Part shown: positions 40,009 to 41,816 of the stretch, one piece after another
Numbering within the stretch: position 1 is the stretch's first letter
Layout: each line of letters opens with the position of its first letter
From: Trametes villosa
Taxonomy: Eukaryota > Basidiomycota > Agaricomycetes > Polyporales > Polyporaceae
DNA: 41,816 nt
NCBI GenBank assembly: GCA_002964805.2
Contig: PUDQ02000026.1
Span: 1 to 41,816, forward strand
Direction: 5' to 3'
Translations under genes and position numbers: made by a program
Notes under the pieces: generated by a model
Database searches by the model: none
Told to the model about the DNA's origin: nothing
What the model saw: only the letters and a program-made list of their open reading frames with translations

Positions 40009-41816
40009 CTATGGCCGCGACACCGTCCCTGTCGAGTCCGTGCTCTGCCGCCGGGACATGCGCTCCTCGATCGCTCGACAGTCGGCCAGCAGATCCGCGA
40101 TCGCCTCGCGCCCGCTCGGGTTGCGTATAAAGGATGTCTGGCGCAGCACGTCTCCGTCAGCACCCGCACGTGTTGACATTGTTAGCAAAGTGAAGCGAGA
40201 ACACTCACGTTTAGCAGGTCGTGTGGGTTCGGTCGTGAGGAACTTGGCTTTGAGCATAGATGCAAGAAATCGTGGAAAGATCGTGAGAAGATCTCAGGCT
40301 GGCTGAGAGCGGGCCACTGTTCCCCGAACTGCCTCGGGTCTGTAAGATCGCTGAAGGGAGGTTCCGCCTCTGCGAGCTCCCAGACAGTGGCCCCGAGGGA
40401 CCATACGTCGACCTTCAGAGCGTTGTACGAACCGCTACCACAAGGAAGCGCCCAATGAGCACAGCAACAGCCAGAGCGAGGAGACGTGGACTTACCTCCT
40501 TATTTCAGGAGCTTGCCAGTACGGGACGCCCGCGAGATCGGTCCGCGTGGGTGACTGCGCGCTCACTTGGACAGCGTTCGAGAAGTCGGCGAGCTTCACA
40601 AGTCCCGCACTGTTCAACAACAGGTTGTCCGAACGCAAGTCTCGGTGAGCGATGCCCTTGGACTGGAGATAGCTCAACGCCTCCAAGACCTACACGCCCC
40701 CTAGTCAGCATCCGCCTCCCCCCAGAATGAACAAATTTACGCACATCAGCAGCCACCCGCGCGATGCACTTCTCGTGCATGAACACGCCCTCCTCCGCGT
40801 ACGCGATCACGTCCGCCAAACTACGCTCCATAAGATCCATGCGGATCCACAGCGAGTCCTCCACGAGGTCCACATACAGCGCGTCCATCGTCAGCACATG
40901 GACGTGCGCGAGGCCCTTGAGCAGCACCAGCTCTCTCCGCAGGTCGTCGATCTTCGGCGAGCCCGACGGCACGATAGGCACGTTCTTGATCGCCACGAAC
41001 GACCCGGGCTCCTTCTCGGGCGACCACGGCGTGTCGAGCACGCGCGCCGCGTACACCGAGCCGCTCTCGCCCTCGGCGATCTCGCGCAGGTCCGCGTACA
41101 GGTCGCGCGGGTCGAGCTGGTCGTTGATGAACGTCTTCAATGGCGCGACAACCGCAGACAACCAACCCGGGTACCGCGGAGCAGGCGACATCGGCGAGGG
41201 CGACTTTGTCGACGCCGGTGACACAGGGGAGACGGGCTTGTTGTCGGACGGGGTAGACGCCGAGAGGAAGTGGTCAATGACAATAGACGGTCTCCGGCCC
41301 GCCGCGATGTCGACTTCCTGTTCTCGTACCTCGCTGGTAACAGAGACAGTGAAGACGTCGCGCTCCGCGAACGACGCAGCACGCGGCGACGGCTCGGGCG
41401 AGTCGGTGTACGCCAGACTCCGCGGCTTCCCACCCACGAGCCGCCAGTCCTGCGAGTCCGCTGTCGTCAGCGTCTGCGGCCGCGAGTCCGACGACGCGGA
41501 CCCGGTCCCAACAGACATGGACAGCGACGCGGACGTGGAAGAGCTTGACGCGCTGGAATGCGATTCGGTGCTATTCGGGGAATGCGGCCGCGTGTCTTCG
41601 ACGTCCTGCGCGAGCGGCGTGGGCGGCGTGCGACCGTCGCTGCGTGCAAGGATGGGAGAGGCGATCACGTTCCCGCGTGCGCTGCGCGCGACCGCGGCCG
41701 TGGCGATAGTAGCCGGCGTGACCGTCACCGTCGATAGTCCTGAATCGCGGTTCTCCTTGTCGCGTGCGAGGGATATCGCCTGCAAGTCGAACTGCTCTGG
41801 ATCGTTCAGGTGCGGG
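40009..41816 (-). CDS. STE20-like protein kinase with atypical DFG (DFS), N-terminus outside window
   Basis: The frame is open at the right edge (reading PHLNDPEQFDLQAISLARD). Exons: 41816-40745, 40689-40496, 40434-40209 and 40137-40009 (stop TAG), joined by phase-correct introns of 55, 61 and 71 bp. A long Ser/Thr/Pro-rich linker precedes the kinase domain. Motifs: glycine loop EGESGSVYAA; ATP lysine in SFVAIKNVPI; catalytic loop GIAHRDLRSDNLLL with HRD and Asn present but Arg where Ser/Thr kinases carry Lys; DFG replaced by DFS (LADFSNAVQ); QAPEIR for APE; DVWSLGATVWELAEAEPPF in subdomain IX. The C-terminal tail is REAIADLLADCRAIEERMS. The overall pattern is that of the PAK/STE20 group. The metal-binding Asp is kept, so activity is possible but may be reduced. 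Confidence 0.85.

Noticed and set aside
39423..40306. Two long plus-strand ORFs over the UTP10-kinase intergenic region
   Set aside because: They are antisense to well-supported exons of UTP10 and the kinase and show no domain; GC-rich shadow frames.

Overview
The window is nuclear DNA of a filamentous fungus, most likely an Agaricomycete (mushroom-forming Basidiomycota). The genes are broken by many 40-70 bp GT-AG introns. The gene families fit: a GMC oxidoreductase with an HPTSS active-site segment, two DUF6534-type membrane proteins, UTP10, and a STE20-like kinase with an HRDLRSDN loop. A 23-base run of N (23552-23574) is an assembly gap.

Positions 1-23200 are a pile of mobile DNA. It opens with a Ty3/Gypsy chromovirus (1-6432): gag, a well-formed -1 frameshift signal, pol with protease, RT, RNase H, integrase and chromodomain, then an unusual tail of two tiny overlapping membrane ORFs and a third ORF with its own CCHC knuckle, then a 381-bp LTR. 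Two broken gene fragments follow (6870-8763). Next come three giant foldback (self-palindromic) elements: FB1 8764-13930, FB2 14128-16915 and FB3 18002-20615. FB1 carries a solo LTR in its left arm. FB2 carries a spliced pseudogene in its loop. FB3 sits inside a decayed Copia element on the minus strand with an exact 8-bp target-site duplication; removing it restores the Copia reading frame. The Copia RT is fused in frame to the N-terminal BED-like finger of a hAT-type transposase (21476-22095). The 5' region of that hAT holds another solo LTR with a perfect 5-bp duplication. A decayed cysteine-peptidase-like fragment (22671-23204) closes the transposon cluster.

Positions 23700-41816 are a normal gene-rich segment with five genes: DUF6534 protein A (+), GMC oxidoreductase (-), DUF6534 protein C (+), UTP10/HEATR1 (-, about 7.7 kb) and a STE20-like kinase (-, open at the window edge). 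A converges on the GMC gene with about 117 bp between them, and C converges on UTP10 with about 230 bp. The GMC gene and C are divergent across a 2.2-kb stretch in which I recognise nothing.

The most unusual material is the Gypsy tail (pol, two micro membrane proteins, ORF3, each overlapping the next) and the run of three foldbacks whose arms carry nested hairpins that differ in stem sequence yet stay self-complementary. All calls come from reading the sequence; no database search was run. Splice sites were chosen by eye from frame continuity.
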